Positions 53,989 through 62,905 are shown, counted from the stretch's first letter. The stretch is DNA of 64,000 bases from Eubacterium sp. MSJ-33 (GCF_022174665.1 NZ_CP076562.1:1780525-1844524), one strand, 5' to 3'. The notes: generated by a model not told the origin, from the letters alone. Numbers and translations are program-made.

Positions 53989-55027
53989 ATTCTTCCTCCA
54001 TAATCCGGTTGATCGAGGCAATGTCCTCCCGAATCTTTTTTACTCCATGCGAGGCATCCACCCACAAGTTCACAACCCGCTTCTCCAATTCATCCGAATT
54101 CTTTAAATGCTCACCTTTATAGATTCCCGCCAGAGACACATACCAGCTGCTGATATCAATATCTCTTTCCCGCGTGCGTTTCAAAAGTTCATCACGATTT
54201 CCCTTATACAAAAACGTATACCGCCAGCAGAAAAGATCATCTTTCTTCGCCTGAATCACATATGGTTTCTGCAGCTCATTTTCATAGATAAGTGCCTTTT
54301 GTCGTCGATTCTCAACCGTCTCCTCCATCACTTTCAATTCTTTAATAATAGCCGGATTATCCTGCAGATCATATATAAAATACTGTCGGCTATCAAGCTG
54401 CAATTCTCTCAGTCGTTTGTTGTGTTCTTCCCAGGTCAATCCTGCTTTCGTAATAGCGTAATACCGTTCTCGATATTCATCAAATAATGTATCCGGCAGA
54501 CTTTGTTTATCTTCTAATTTCATACGCCCCCCGGCTATCTTTTCCGCCAGATGTGCATCCGCTGTCAAAATCACGCCTCCACCAAGCGGTGTATCACATA
54601 CCTTCGTATGTCCAAAACTCATCACTGACAAATCTGCTGATTCACTCACATAAAAAGATTGTGCTGCATCTTCAAACAACACTGCTTGATATTCCCTGCA
54701 CAAATCCCGGACTTTCTCTTCATCATATCGATGTCCATAAATATGTGTAGGCACCACAATTCCATACTGTCCTGTCCGAAGCAATCGCTCTAATTCATCT
54801 GTATCAATAGTATAATCTTTCAGATTGATATCGCAAAAATCGACCTCGTATCCCGCAAAAATAGCAGCATTTACCGGGTTCGTACACGAAATCCCCGGGA
54901 ACAAAACTTTCTTCGCTTGAAGCTCCAATGCCTGAAATGCCAGATACATCGCGGTTGTTCCATTTCCCGTAAAAACTGCATAGGGTCTATGAAATTTCTC
55001 ACTGATTGCCTGCTCCAGTTCCGTCAT
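53978..55027 (-). CDS. DegT/DnrJ-family aminotransferase, divergent
   Basis: This PLP fold protein of 349 residues is shorter than PseC or WecE. VFTGNGTTAMYLAFQAL is the cofactor-phosphate loop, VLFEDAAQSFYV holds the pyridine-binding Asp, and the expected Schiff-base lysine is in MSFGHTKVCDTPLGGG. GHTKVCD replaces the usual FxxxK-xxxGEGG signature, so the substrate likely differs from that of the other two aminotransferases of the island. It lies 3 bp from pseI and overlaps the methyltransferase gene. It probably forms an amino group on a sugar or an amino-acyl unit. Confidence 0.84.
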   Translation of the reverse strand: MTELEQAISEKFHRPYAVFTGNGTTAMYLAFQALELQAKKVLFPGISCTNPVNAAIFAGYEVDFCDINLKDYTIDTDELERLLRTGQYGIVVPTHIYGHRYDEEKVRDLCREYQAVLFEDAAQSFYVSESADLSVMSFGHTKVCDTPLGGGVILTADAHLAEKIAGGRMKLEDKQSLPDTLFDEYRERYYAITKAGLTWEEHNKRLRELQLDSRQYFIYDLQDNPAIIKELKVMEETVENRRQKALIYENELQKPYVIQAKKDDLFCWRYTFLYKGNRDELLKRTRERDIDISSWYVSLAGIYKGEHLKNSDELEKRVVNLWVDASHGVKKIREDIASINRIMEEEYAG

Positions 55028-55030
55028 ATC

Positions 55031-56077
55031 CTACTCCACATATTTCCAATCCATCGGTGTCCCTTTTTCAATATCGCATCGCGCGTGTTTTCCCAGAATT
55101 TCATCCCAATGCTTTGTATGCATGCCAATCCCCGGGCGAATCGACCGGACATTTTCCGGAGTGAATACTTCCCCTTGCTTGATATCCTTCACGACAAACA
55201 GGGATCGGGAATATATCCGGCTGTCTATCTGCGCATCATTCAGTGCATATGTTACAGTCCCTAACGCTTTCTCCACGTTTCGAATCTGCTGTACCATGCT
55301 CTTAAATTCCTGTGGTTCCATGGAAAACTGTGAATCCTCTCCGCCATCTGCTCTGCATAAGGTAAAATGCTTCTCAATTACTTTCGCTCCCAGCGCAACT
55401 GCGGCAACTGCAATTTCGGTTCCCATCGAATGATCTGACAGACCGCATATGCAGTCAAATGTATCCTTCATATTCGGAATTACATTCAAGTTCATATTCT
55501 CGTAAGGTGCCGGATAAGAAGATATGCATTTTAACAGAATCACCTGATCATTTCCCTCTTCCAAACATGTCCGAACCGCAAGATCAATATCCTCCAGATA
55601 CGCAATTCCTGTGGACATAATAATCGGTTTCCCGGTCTTTGCAATCTTTCTTATAAATGGAATATCATTAATCTCAAAGGATGCCACCTTATACGCCGGT
55701 ACATGCAGATTTTCCAAGAAATCAACCGCTGTCAAATCAAACGGAGAAGAAAAGAAATCAATCCCGCACGCATGCGCATAGGTCTGCAGCTCCTCCTGCC
55801 ATTCCCACGGTGTATATGCCTTTCCGTACAATTCATATAATGTCCGTCCTTCCCAGATTCCTTTTGTTCGAAAGGCTGGTTTATCACTCTCGATCGTAAT
55901 TGTATCTGGTGTATATGTCTGAATCTTGATTGCATCTGCACCAGCCTGCGCCGCTGCCTTTATAATTGCCTTCGCGCGTTCAAAATCCATATTATGATTT
56001 GCTGACATCTCCGCTACAATATAGGTTGGATGCCCCTGTCCGATGTAATTTTTACCGATCTGCATTGATTTTTTCAC
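55031..56077 (-). CDS. pseI: Pseudaminic acid synthase
   Basis: A NeuB-family enzyme of 348 residues that condenses 2,4-diacetamido-2,4,6-trideoxy-L-altrose with phosphoenolpyruvate. The N-terminal TIM barrel has YIVAEMSANHNMDFERAK, ADAIKIQTYTPDT, FFSSPFDLTAVDFLE, GLSDHSMG and IEKHFTLCR. The C-terminal antifreeze-like SAF domain (about 290-348) starts SRSLFVVKDIKQGE. The TPDTIT and PWEWQ segments are typical of PseI rather than NeuB or LegI. It is 4 bp from pseB. Confidence 0.94.
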   Translation of the reverse strand: MKKSMQIGKNYIGQGHPTYIVAEMSANHNMDFERAKAIIKAAAQAGADAIKIQTYTPDTITIESDKPAFRTKGIWEGRTLYELYGKAYTPWEWQEELQTYAHACGIDFFSSPFDLTAVDFLENLHVPAYKVASFEINDIPFIRKIAKTGKPIIMSTGIAYLEDIDLAVRTCLEEGNDQVILLKCISSYPAPYENMNLNVIPNMKDTFDCICGLSDHSMGTEIAVAAVALGAKVIEKHFTLCRADGGEDSQFSMEPQEFKSMVQQIRNVEKALGTVTYALNDAQIDSRIYSRSLFVVKDIKQGEVFTPENVRSIRPGIGMHTKHWDEILGKHARCDIEKGTPMDWKYVE

Positions 56078-56080
56078 TTT

Positions 56081-57070
56081 TTATCCCTTCATCTTCTTCA
56101 GCCGTTCTTTCAATGCCTCTACATCCAGCCATTCGGTATTTTTGCCCGAACTATATTCAAATCCCTGTTCTACTTTCGTTCCTGTTACATTTCCACGATC
56201 TTTCCACCAATCGAAATGCGGATAAATGATATAGTGCTTATCATACTCATATGTCGTCATGGAATCTTCCCTTGTTACCATAACCTCATGCAGTTTTTCG
56301 CCTTCCCGGATTCCAACCTCCGGCATCTCACAGCCCGGCAGCATCGCCTGTGCCAGATCCGTAATCTTGAAGGATGGGATCTTCGATATGAAAGTCTCAC
56401 CACCTCTTGCCTCAGACAAAGCCTTAATAACAAGCTCTACACCCTGCTCCAGATCGATCCAGAACCGTGTCATACGATAATCTGTGATCGGAAGTGCACG
56501 TTCTCCCTTATCAATCAGGTTCTGGAAGAACGGAATTACCGAGCCTCTGCTGCCTGCTACGTTTCCGTAACGCACAACCGAGAAATTCAAATCCCGATTT
56601 CCCACATATGCATTTGCTGCGATAAATAACTTATCGGATACCAGCTTTGTTCCTCCATACAGATTGATTGGATTGACCGCCTTGTCTGTAGAGAGTGCCA
56701 CCACCCGCTTCACGGATGGAGAATCCAATACCGCATCCACGATATTCATAGCTCCATTGATATTCGTCTTAACCGCCTCAATCGGGTTATATTCACACGC
56801 CGGCACCTGCTTCATCGCCGCTGCATGAATCACGTAATCCACGTCATTTAACGCACGCGTAAACCGCGCCTTATCCCGCACATCTCCGATAAAGAATCGA
56901 AGCACATCCTTATGCTCCTTATATTTGTTCGCCATGATGAACTGCTTGTATTCATCGCGGGAATATATGATAATTTTATTTGGCTTATAATGCTCCAACA
57001 CATAATCGACAAAATGATTGCCAAAAGATCCGGTTCCTCCGGTAATCAAGATATTTTTTCCATTCAGCAT
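56081..57070 (-). CDS. pseB: UDP-GlcNAc 4,6-dehydratase (inverting)
   Basis: The first enzyme of pseudaminic acid synthesis, a 329-residue extended SDR. NAD motif GGTGSFGNHF near 11-20, IIYSRDEYKQ near 37-46, HAAAMKQVPACEYNP near 84-98 (Met-Lys instead of the usual Tyr-x3-Lys Tyr) and ALSTDKAVNPINLYGGTK are all PseB/FlaA1 hallmarks. The ATG at 57070 follows GGGAGG. The ATG at 57088 directly after the upstream stop is less likely. It follows the first Maf gene and starts the run of pse genes. Confidence 0.95.
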   Translation of the reverse strand: MLNGKNILITGGTGSFGNHFVDYVLEHYKPNKIIIYSRDEYKQFIMANKYKEHKDVLRFFIGDVRDKARFTRALNDVDYVIHAAAMKQVPACEYNPIEAVKTNINGAMNIVDAVLDSPSVKRVVALSTDKAVNPINLYGGTKLVSDKLFIAANAYVGNRDLNFSVVRYGNVAGSRGSVIPFFQNLIDKGERALPITDYRMTRFWIDLEQGVELVIKALSEARGGETFISKIPSFKITDLAQAMLPGCEMPEVGIREGEKLHEVMVTREDSMTTYEYDKHYIIYPHFDWWKDRGNVTGTKVEQGFEYSSGKNTEWLDVEALKERLKKMKG

Positions 57071-57088
57071 ATCTATATTTCCTCCCAT

Positions 57089-58783
57089 TTAGTTATTCTG
57101 CAAATAATCTTTCAATGTTATGATTTCCAGCCCTTTGATAATCGAACCACCCTCGGTTGCGTCAAATACAGGGACGGAAGCTTTGGAAACCCGTTTCTCA
57201 ATCCACTGCCGATACATATCGAACAAATGTGAGGATGCAACCTGCATGTGTTTTATATTATCCACATCTACAAGCTCATATCCATCGACCAGTTTCATAT
57301 CAGTCGTATCAATGTTTTCTACCCCTGTCGTTCCAGCCGCATGTCTTCGGCTTTCCGTATACGCCAGATCCAATCCTATATAGGCAACCGATTTACAACC
57401 CAATCGCAGACAGACATCAAGTGCCGTCGTGGATACCGAACCGCCAGTCTCATAGGTATTGCATCGTTTGACGCGTGCAGCATCCTCCGACAACGGATAG
57501 TCCTTTTGATAGATGATATATTTTTCTCCGGCATATTCCGTCGCCACACACTTGCTGGCTGTAGACAAGACCAGAAGCGGTATTTTTCTATCAAAATCCC
57601 GGCAAAACTGATCTCGAATCGTCGGCTGTGCATCGGATACGATCACGTAATCGACACCTATACCATATTGCATCAGCTTATGGAAAACGGTTCCCGCGCT
57701 GATTATCAATATATCCGACGGTTTTTGCTTTAACGCATCTATATTTTGATCAAGGGATGGTCCCGCCGCTACAATCACCGCTCGCTTCCCTTGAAATTGT
57801 TCTTGCAATTCATCTACATTATGTATACAACGCAATTCGTTTTCACGAAAATTCGACACCATCAGATTATGCTGATTTCGAATCCCGCTATCGCGGATAA
57901 ACATATATTCCATCCGTTCGCGAATATTTTTCTGTCCGATATGGCGTAAAGACGGGTAATGAACCACAACAACCGGATTCGTCTCTAAGTTTTTTGCAAA
58001 TTCCTTCCATTCCGGATCGTACATTATCTCAATATGCGAATTCGTTAATATCTTATTTTGTAGTCTGCTTCGCAGGAAATAATAGATTACTTTGATATCC
58101 TGTTCAAAAACCCGGATTGTAATCGATTCATCCATATCCAAAAGGGCTTCCACGTGATATCCAAGTCCCAGACCATATACCACGTATTCCCTTTTTTCCG
58201 GTGTATAGTACCAATCTGCAAATAGCCGTGCCTCATAATATGGATCAACATTACTATGAAAATAATACACGCCCCTCGCATCCTTCGCAGCAAGCGTCTT
58301 AGCTCCCGTATTTGTCTGCTCCGTCCAGATCTCTCGTCCCAGCGCATCGGACTGCCGTTTGCAGACCTCTTGAATCCGGACAGCCGTATCTACCAGATTC
58401 GTATCTTTATTTATCCATGCAATATTCTTCACCCAGATTTCAGATTCATCATCAAACACAGCCAATTGATCCCGCAAGTTATTCTGAATCATATCCAGAT
58501 CGGTCAGGAGCTGCATCTCTATAATATCTGCAAGCAATATATAATCCTCGTTTTCCTGTGCCTGCATCACCGCCTGTAGTGTCTGCACAAGCGACAACTG
58601 CATATTCTCTCCCAGAATATCAGGATCCTGAATCGCACAGCTGACAAACTGTTCCAGATCTGTTCGAATGTTTTTCAGATATTGCATCCCTGTATAATAG
58701 TTCTGGCATCTTAATACATCCACCACACACCGGCACCGGTATTGCAACCGCTGATTTAATTGATACAGTTGACCTTTGTCCAT
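57089..58783 (-). CDS. Flagellin glycosyltransferase, Maf/DUF115 family (first copy)
   Basis: This 564-residue motility-associated factor is thought to transfer CMP-pseudaminic acid, or a relative, onto Ser/Thr of flagellin. The DUF115 core (about 315-490) has RAVIVAAGPSLDQNID, YVIVSDAQPT, TYETGGSVSTTALDVCLRLG and YIGLDLAYTESRRHA. Before it is a Rossmann-like region with VVYGLGLGYHVEALL. The N-terminal 90 residues resemble the separate 91-residue protein at 60655 (ILLADIIEMQLL against ILLADVITYELL). It is 12 bp after the second Maf gene. Confidence 0.9.
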   Translation of the reverse strand: MDKGQLYQLNQRLQYRCRCVVDVLRCQNYYTGMQYLKNIRTDLEQFVSCAIQDPDILGENMQLSLVQTLQAVMQAQENEDYILLADIIEMQLLTDLDMIQNNLRDQLAVFDDESEIWVKNIAWINKDTNLVDTAVRIQEVCKRQSDALGREIWTEQTNTGAKTLAAKDARGVYYFHSNVDPYYEARLFADWYYTPEKREYVVYGLGLGYHVEALLDMDESITIRVFEQDIKVIYYFLRSRLQNKILTNSHIEIMYDPEWKEFAKNLETNPVVVVHYPSLRHIGQKNIRERMEYMFIRDSGIRNQHNLMVSNFRENELRCIHNVDELQEQFQGKRAVIVAAGPSLDQNIDALKQKPSDILIISAGTVFHKLMQYGIGVDYVIVSDAQPTIRDQFCRDFDRKIPLLVLSTASKCVATEYAGEKYIIYQKDYPLSEDAARVKRCNTYETGGSVSTTALDVCLRLGCKSVAYIGLDLAYTESRRHAAGTTGVENIDTTDMKLVDGYELVDVDNIKHMQVASSHLFDMYRQWIEKRVSKASVPVFDATEGGSIIKGLEIITLKDYLQNN

Positions 58784-58794
58784 ATAGACTTCTC

Positions 58795-60648
58795 CTACTT
58801 CAGATCATACATCCTCTTCCATCGTGCAATCGCCTGATCGACCATAACCAGTGCCTTGGAAATTCCTTCGGCGATACTCTGGTAATACTTCGAAGACTTT
58901 TCATACATCCGGATAGCCTCCTGAATATGGTCATCCTCGACAACGTAAAACGCATCCTCAAACTCATAATAGCCCATCGGTTCACATTTCAATACATAAA
59001 CGCTTTCATCAAACTCCGCATACTGGGCATCTACGTCCTCAAGAATTGCATTCACTGCCTTTAGCTTCTGTATATCATATTGCTTATGTTCCAGCAAGCT
59101 GCGTCCCTGCTCGCAGGCATCAATCCCACGTTCCAAAGATTCCTTCATACTGGATAAATGTTCTTTCATCTCGTACAGTTTCTGCAGTGGCAGTTCCTTT
59201 TGCGATCCTACAAACAGGCGGCGATTATCATTTACCAAACCATCAATATCATACGCTTTCGTGCAATATGTATCGATTGCCTCCTGCAGCGTCATGATCT
59301 CTGTATTCTCTATAAGTGCACCGCCTTCGGTTGCATCTATAAATCTCACATCAAAACGTCCGGCAACCTTCGCTATCTCCCGAATATAAATATTGAAATC
59401 TGCAGTCGTATAACCATCATTTCCATATATATCTTTTACTTTTACTACTCTGTATGGCAGGTCTGACATGTCCTTTATCTCGCCTTCACCGGCATGGAAT
59501 TTATTGTCCGTCAGCATCAGATCCTGTCCTACCATGATAATTGTCTGAAATCCCCATTCAACCAGATTCGCCATCGCATCGATTGCAACCGTTCCTCCCG
59601 CATAGATCTGTCGGATCTCGCTGCCCACTTCTTTAAACAGCTTACCCCACACCGGTGTATCTGCCGAATAAAAGATAAGCTTTTCCGGCTGCAGGAACTC
59701 CAAAACCTCCGTATTCATAGCCATTTCCGCTAAGAAAGGAACCTTTGCCAATCCTGCAACCTCAAAATGTCGAACTGGTTTATGATTATCAATGGATATT
59801 ACCATATCCGGAATGATTCCATGACGCATCACCGTCTTTACCGCTGTATCAACGGCAATAATCAAAGCATGTCCCTTTGCTTTTTTTAACAGCTCCACAT
59901 TTTTTTCCAGAGAAGGTCCTGCCGCAACGACAATTCCCGGCAGTTCCTTCGGAAACTTTCCTATGTATTCCGCACTGCTATAGCACCCCGGCAGGTAACA
60001 TAGATTTTGAATCCCATTATATGCTGCCTGTTCTCCATAGACGCGTATCGTATTTTTCTCAACCTCGATATCTTCGTATCTATTTTTTAAGATTTCCAGA
60101 AACTGATTACATGGTTCCGAAAATAACTGTCGATATTTGGGCAGGGAAATATGCTTGTTGGTCTTCTGGTTTTCCGAATAAATATATATATCCGCATAGA
60201 TTCCAGCCATCTCATCATTTATCTCATTCACCACGATATGGACTCTCTTATCTTCTAATATATCTGTTATGTCAATATCATGCAGGACGCGCATGAATAT
60301 ATCCCTGCTCGGTTCAAATACGATACAATTCGTGTCATCCCTCGTTGATTTTGACATAAATTCTCGAATATGTGCACCATTTCCAAATCCCATCAACACC
60401 AGCGTCGCTTTTTCCGGCAAATCAACGCTGTCTTCCATATATTTTTCTGCTTCTCTCGTCGGATTATAACGAGAGCTCAGATATTCCTTCGAACCATCAT
60501 CCGAAATATATATAAGCACCGGTTCCCCATTTTTTGCATATTCCATCTGCGCCCGTTCTTCATCCCAAGTAAAATCCGGTTCGCTTATTTTCTCATATAT
60601 ATCGTAGTGCGCGGACTCTAATTGCCTTAAATTCTGTTCATATATCAT
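58795..60648 (-). CDS. Flagellin glycosyltransferase, Maf/DUF115 family (second copy)
   Basis: A 617-residue Maf protein with a different N-terminus from its neighbour. A Rossmann-like region has TLVLMGFGNGAHIREFM. The DUF115 core (about 225-400) contains PGIVVAAGPSLEKNVELL, DMVISIDNHKP, IYAGGTVAIDAMANLVEWG and MVGQDLMLTDNKFHAGEG. A helical C-terminus of about 150 residues follows. The ATG at 60648 and a GTG at 60654 are both possible starts; GAGG is 11 and 5 bases upstream of them. Two Maf proteins may act on different sites or sugars. This copy is closest to flagellin. Confidence 0.9.
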   Translation of the reverse strand: MIYEQNLRQLESAHYDIYEKISEPDFTWDEERAQMEYAKNGEPVLIYISDDGSKEYLSSRYNPTREAEKYMEDSVDLPEKATLVLMGFGNGAHIREFMSKSTRDDTNCIVFEPSRDIFMRVLHDIDITDILEDKRVHIVVNEINDEMAGIYADIYIYSENQKTNKHISLPKYRQLFSEPCNQFLEILKNRYEDIEVEKNTIRVYGEQAAYNGIQNLCYLPGCYSSAEYIGKFPKELPGIVVAAGPSLEKNVELLKKAKGHALIIAVDTAVKTVMRHGIIPDMVISIDNHKPVRHFEVAGLAKVPFLAEMAMNTEVLEFLQPEKLIFYSADTPVWGKLFKEVGSEIRQIYAGGTVAIDAMANLVEWGFQTIIMVGQDLMLTDNKFHAGEGEIKDMSDLPYRVVKVKDIYGNDGYTTADFNIYIREIAKVAGRFDVRFIDATEGGALIENTEIMTLQEAIDTYCTKAYDIDGLVNDNRRLFVGSQKELPLQKLYEMKEHLSSMKESLERGIDACEQGRSLLEHKQYDIQKLKAVNAILEDVDAQYAEFDESVYVLKCEPMGYYEFEDAFYVVEDDHIQEAIRMYEKSSKYYQSIAEGISKALVMVDQAIARWKRMYDLK

Positions 60649-60654
60649 AATCAC

Positions 60655-60930
60655 TTAATCCTCAAGAGACTGCAATAGTTCAAGCAGTTCATACGTTATT
60701 ACATCCGCAAGCAATATACCATCCCGGGCTTCCATCGCCTGTAGGATTGGTGTCAGCGCATCCTGTACCAATTTCACTTTAACCGCTTCATCCTGTATTA
60801 AGTCACAGATTATCGTCAGATCCGGAATGATCGTTCCCATATCTGCGATTCCCTTCACTGTATTACCCTGATATAAGGTATCTGCAATTTCTGTCAATTT
60901 GTCACATGTTTCCCCGATTCTCTGGTCCAT
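60655..60930 (-). CDS. Small helical protein, related to the N-terminus of the neighbouring Maf protein
   Basis: This 91-residue acidic protein between flagellin and the Maf genes has no recognised name. Its second half (KLVQDALTPILQAM then ARDGILLADVITYELLELL) aligns by eye with residues of about 60-100 of the Maf protein at 57089 (LVQTLQAVMQAQ, DYILLADIIEMQLLTDL). It probably forms the same helical bundle and may be a free-standing adaptor for the glycosyltransferase. It abuts the second Maf start (stop at 60655) and follows the flagellin terminator by 25 bp. Confidence 0.75.
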   Translation of the reverse strand: MDQRIGETCDKLTEIADTLYQGNTVKGIADMGTIIPDLTIICDLIQDEAVKVKLVQDALTPILQAMEARDGILLADVITYELLELLQSLED

Positions 60931-60953
60931 AGTTATCCCTCTCTTTTATCTTA

Positions 60954-60990
60954 TAACAAAATAAGCTGACCCGCAAGCGAGCCAGCTATA
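60954..60990 (-). terminator. Terminator downstream of flagellin
   Basis: An imperfect hairpin AGCTGGCTCGC ... GCGGGTCAGCT (60964-60987 on the plus strand) is followed on the minus strand by TATTTTGTT. It lies about 20 bp after the flagellin stop. Most transcripts should end here, with some readthrough into the glycosylation genes. Confidence 0.7.
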
Positions 60991-61009
60991 TCTTGTCAAT
61001 AATTTGCAA

Positions 61010-61828
61010 TTACTGAAGTAATGAAAGTACACCCTGTGTAGACTGATTTGCCTGAGCCAACATAGACTGAGCTGCCTGCTGAAGAATGTTATTCTTCGTG
61101 TAGTTTGTCATCTCAGTAGCCATATCTGTATCACGGATCTGTGACTCTGCAGATGTCAGGTTCTCTGAGTAGTTCTCAAGGTTGTTGATCGTGTAGTTAA
61201 GTCTGTTCTGCTTAGCTCCAAGCTCTGAACGAGCTGCTGATACAGTCTTGATTGCTGATGAAATCTGTGACATTGCATGTGATGCCAACGCATGTGAAGA
61301 TACACTAACATCTCCTTTGCTCAATTTTAAGGCCGTTGTGTTCATGGTCTTAATTGCAATTTCCATGTTTTCTTTTGCATTTGCACCAACCTGAAGGAAC
61401 TTGCTCTTGAAATCACCTGTCAAAAGCTTTGTGCCGTTGAATGCTGCCTTAGAAGAGATAGAATCGATCTCATTTCTAAGCTCAGTCATCTCATCTGCGA
61501 TTGCTTTACGATCTTCTGTAGCGTTAACATCGTTGGCTGCCTTTGTAGCAAGCTCACCCATACGCTGAAGGATGCTGTGGATCTCGTTCATATTACCTTC
61601 TGCTGTCTGGATCAGAGATACACCATCCTCAGAGTTCTTAACAGCCTGGTTAATACCTCTAATCTGATTTCTCATCTTCTCACTGATGGAAAGACCTGCT
61701 GCATCATCAGCGGCTCTGTTAACCTGATATCCGGAAGACAACTTCTCAGTTGACTTAGATACCGCCTTAACATTCTGACCTAACATTCTGTTTGTGTTTG
61801 CTGCCTGCAAATTGTGCTGTACTACCAT
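61010..61828 (-). CDS. hag: Flagellin
   Basis: The filament protein, 272 residues. The N-terminal D0/D1 has HNLQAANTNRMLGQN, KLSSGYQVNRAADDAAGL and RGINQAVKNSEDGVSLIQTAEG. The C-terminal part has LNYTINNLENYSENLT, DTDMATEMTNYTKNNILQQA and ends SMLAQANQSTQGVLSLLQ. The central region is very short (about residues 145-190), so there is almost no variable D2/D3. Ser-rich SVSSHALASHA in this middle part holds likely O-glycosylation sites for the Maf enzymes. Start is preceded by AAGGAGGA. It has its own sigma-D type promoter, a long leader with CsrA-like sites, and a terminator. Confidence 0.97.
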   Translation of the reverse strand: MVVQHNLQAANTNRMLGQNVKAVSKSTEKLSSGYQVNRAADDAAGLSISEKMRNQIRGINQAVKNSEDGVSLIQTAEGNMNEIHSILQRMGELATKAANDVNATEDRKAIADEMTELRNEIDSISSKAAFNGTKLLTGDFKSKFLQVGANAKENMEIAIKTMNTTALKLSKGDVSVSSHALASHAMSQISSAIKTVSAARSELGAKQNRLNYTINNLENYSENLTSAESQIRDTDMATEMTNYTKNNILQQAAQSMLAQANQSTQGVLSLLQ

Positions 61829-61835
61829 AATAATT

Positions 61836-61865
61836 CCTCCTTGAATTTATTCCCGCGTCCTTGCG
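61836..61865 (-). promoter_or_regulatory. Two CsrA-like binding sites in the flagellin leader
   Basis: On the minus strand, GCAAGGACGC forms a small hairpin (CGC/GCG, 61854-61865) with GGA in the loop. About 15 bases later CAAGGAGG (61836-61843) overlaps the ribosome site. This pair of GGA sites, one looped and one at the Shine-Dalgarno, matches the hag layout repressed by CsrA and relieved by FliW in Bacillus. Functional use here is inferred. Confidence 0.5.
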
Positions 61866-61965
61866 AGAAGTACTGGGGCTTGTGCCCCGTGAATAGTATG
61901 TATGTTAGAACCCACTCGGGTAATAACCTTGTTTATTGGAACTTGTTTTGTTCTTTACACCTTAT

Positions 61966-61992
61966 ATATCGGTCCCGGATAGATATCCTTAA
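61966..61992 (-). promoter_or_regulatory. Sigma-D (sigma-28) type flagellin promoter
   Basis: On the minus strand, TTAAG (61992-61988) and ACCGATAT (61973-61966) fit the TAAA-N15-GCCGATAT consensus, with ACCGATAT missing only the first base. It leaves a leader of about 130 bases that also contains a GGGGC/GCCCC hairpin at 61875-61888. Confidence 0.75.
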
Positions 61993-62020
61993 CCCCTTTT
62001 TTCAATTTTTTTAATTATTT

Positions 62021-62503
62021 TTATTTCTTTTTATCATAGAGCAAAGAGTCATTTACCATGCCGTTTGCCATCGACTTATAGTACTTATTTGCAACAGTTT
62101 TGGACTGCTTCATCTGACGCACGCCTTGGAATTTCGTAGCGAATACTTGTTCCATCGCCGCACGGTTTCGTTCCTCCACTGCTTCGATCTGCATCCCCAG
62201 ATCCACGCAGGTGCGGATCAACTCCTGTATCGCCTTCAGATCTGTCCGGTAGGAACCCGGATCTGCCTGTATCTCCGTCCGCACACGGTCGTAGACTGCG
62301 GAGAAACCCTTGTCGATCTCGTTGATATTGTCAATCAAGATATCCTTCTTATCAACGATTTCAGAGAATCGGGCATCGTCAAACTTCTCTGCTGCCGCAA
62401 TCATCGACTGTTCATTTGTAAGCTGCAACAGCTCTGTCAGATATCTCTGCTTTCGCTCCAATGATTCACGCAGAATCTTCACATAGGTTCCGGTCTGTTC
62501 CAT
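62021..62503 (-). CDS. FlgN/FliT-like flagellar export chaperone
   Basis: This 160-residue, mainly helical protein is of the size and position of FlgN-type chaperones, which keep hook-associated proteins soluble for export. It begins YVKILRESLERKQRYLTEL and has EIVDKKDILIDNINEIDKGF, both long amphipathic helices, and ends with SKTVANKYYKSM, a tail motif common to FlgN-family proteins of clostridia. It lies 9 bp after fliS and upstream of the flagellin promoter. FliT is an alternative name. Confidence 0.75.
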   Translation of the reverse strand: MEQTGTYVKILRESLERKQRYLTELLQLTNEQSMIAAAEKFDDARFSEIVDKKDILIDNINEIDKGFSAVYDRVRTEIQADPGSYRTDLKAIQELIRTCVDLGMQIEAVEERNRAAMEQVFATKFQGVRQMKQSKTVANKYYKSMANGMVNDSLLYDKKK

Positions 62504-62512
62504 ATCCGCCTC

Positions 62513-62905
62513 CTAGCTGAGTGATAACTGAGGACCTTTGGCCTTCTTCATAACCTCTTTCCACACATCACGCATCCCACGAAGCTCCTCGAGTGCGCGA
62601 TTCAGAAGCTCCATGTCCTTCTTCATATTCGCCTCTACAAGAAGTGCGAATATATAATCATACATCCGCTTGAAGTCCTCTGCGACAGGATACTTCATAT
62701 TCAATGTGGATGTGAGTTCCACTATGATATTCCGACACTTCTGGATATTCGCATTCGTTTTCTCATAGTCCTTCTTCTCGAGCGCCACGATTGCGATGTT
62801 GCAAAACTTCACCGCGCCTTCATAGAGCATCAAGGTAAGCTCTGCCGGTGTCGCTGTCTCAATTCGGTTATTTCCATATGCTTTTGCCGCTGTATTATAT
62901 GCCAT
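62513..62905 (-). CDS. fliS: Flagellar secretion chaperone FliS
   Basis: This flagellin-specific export chaperone has 130 residues. It starts MAYNTAAKAYGNNRIETATPAELTLMLYEG in shortened view: the YxxxxxxTATPxELxxMLYEGAxxFxxxA pattern is the FliS signature. It ends with a helical stretch LEELRGMRDVWKEVMK. The ATG at 62905 follows GGAGG; the upstream in-frame codon is a TTG. It follows fliD, with which it is normally co-transcribed, and precedes the FlgN-like gene. Confidence 0.95.
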   Translation of the reverse strand: MAYNTAAKAYGNNRIETATPAELTLMLYEGAVKFCNIAIVALEKKDYEKTNANIQKCRNIIVELTSTLNMKYPVAEDFKRMYDYIFALLVEANMKKDMELLNRALEELRGMRDVWKEVMKKAKGPQLSLS

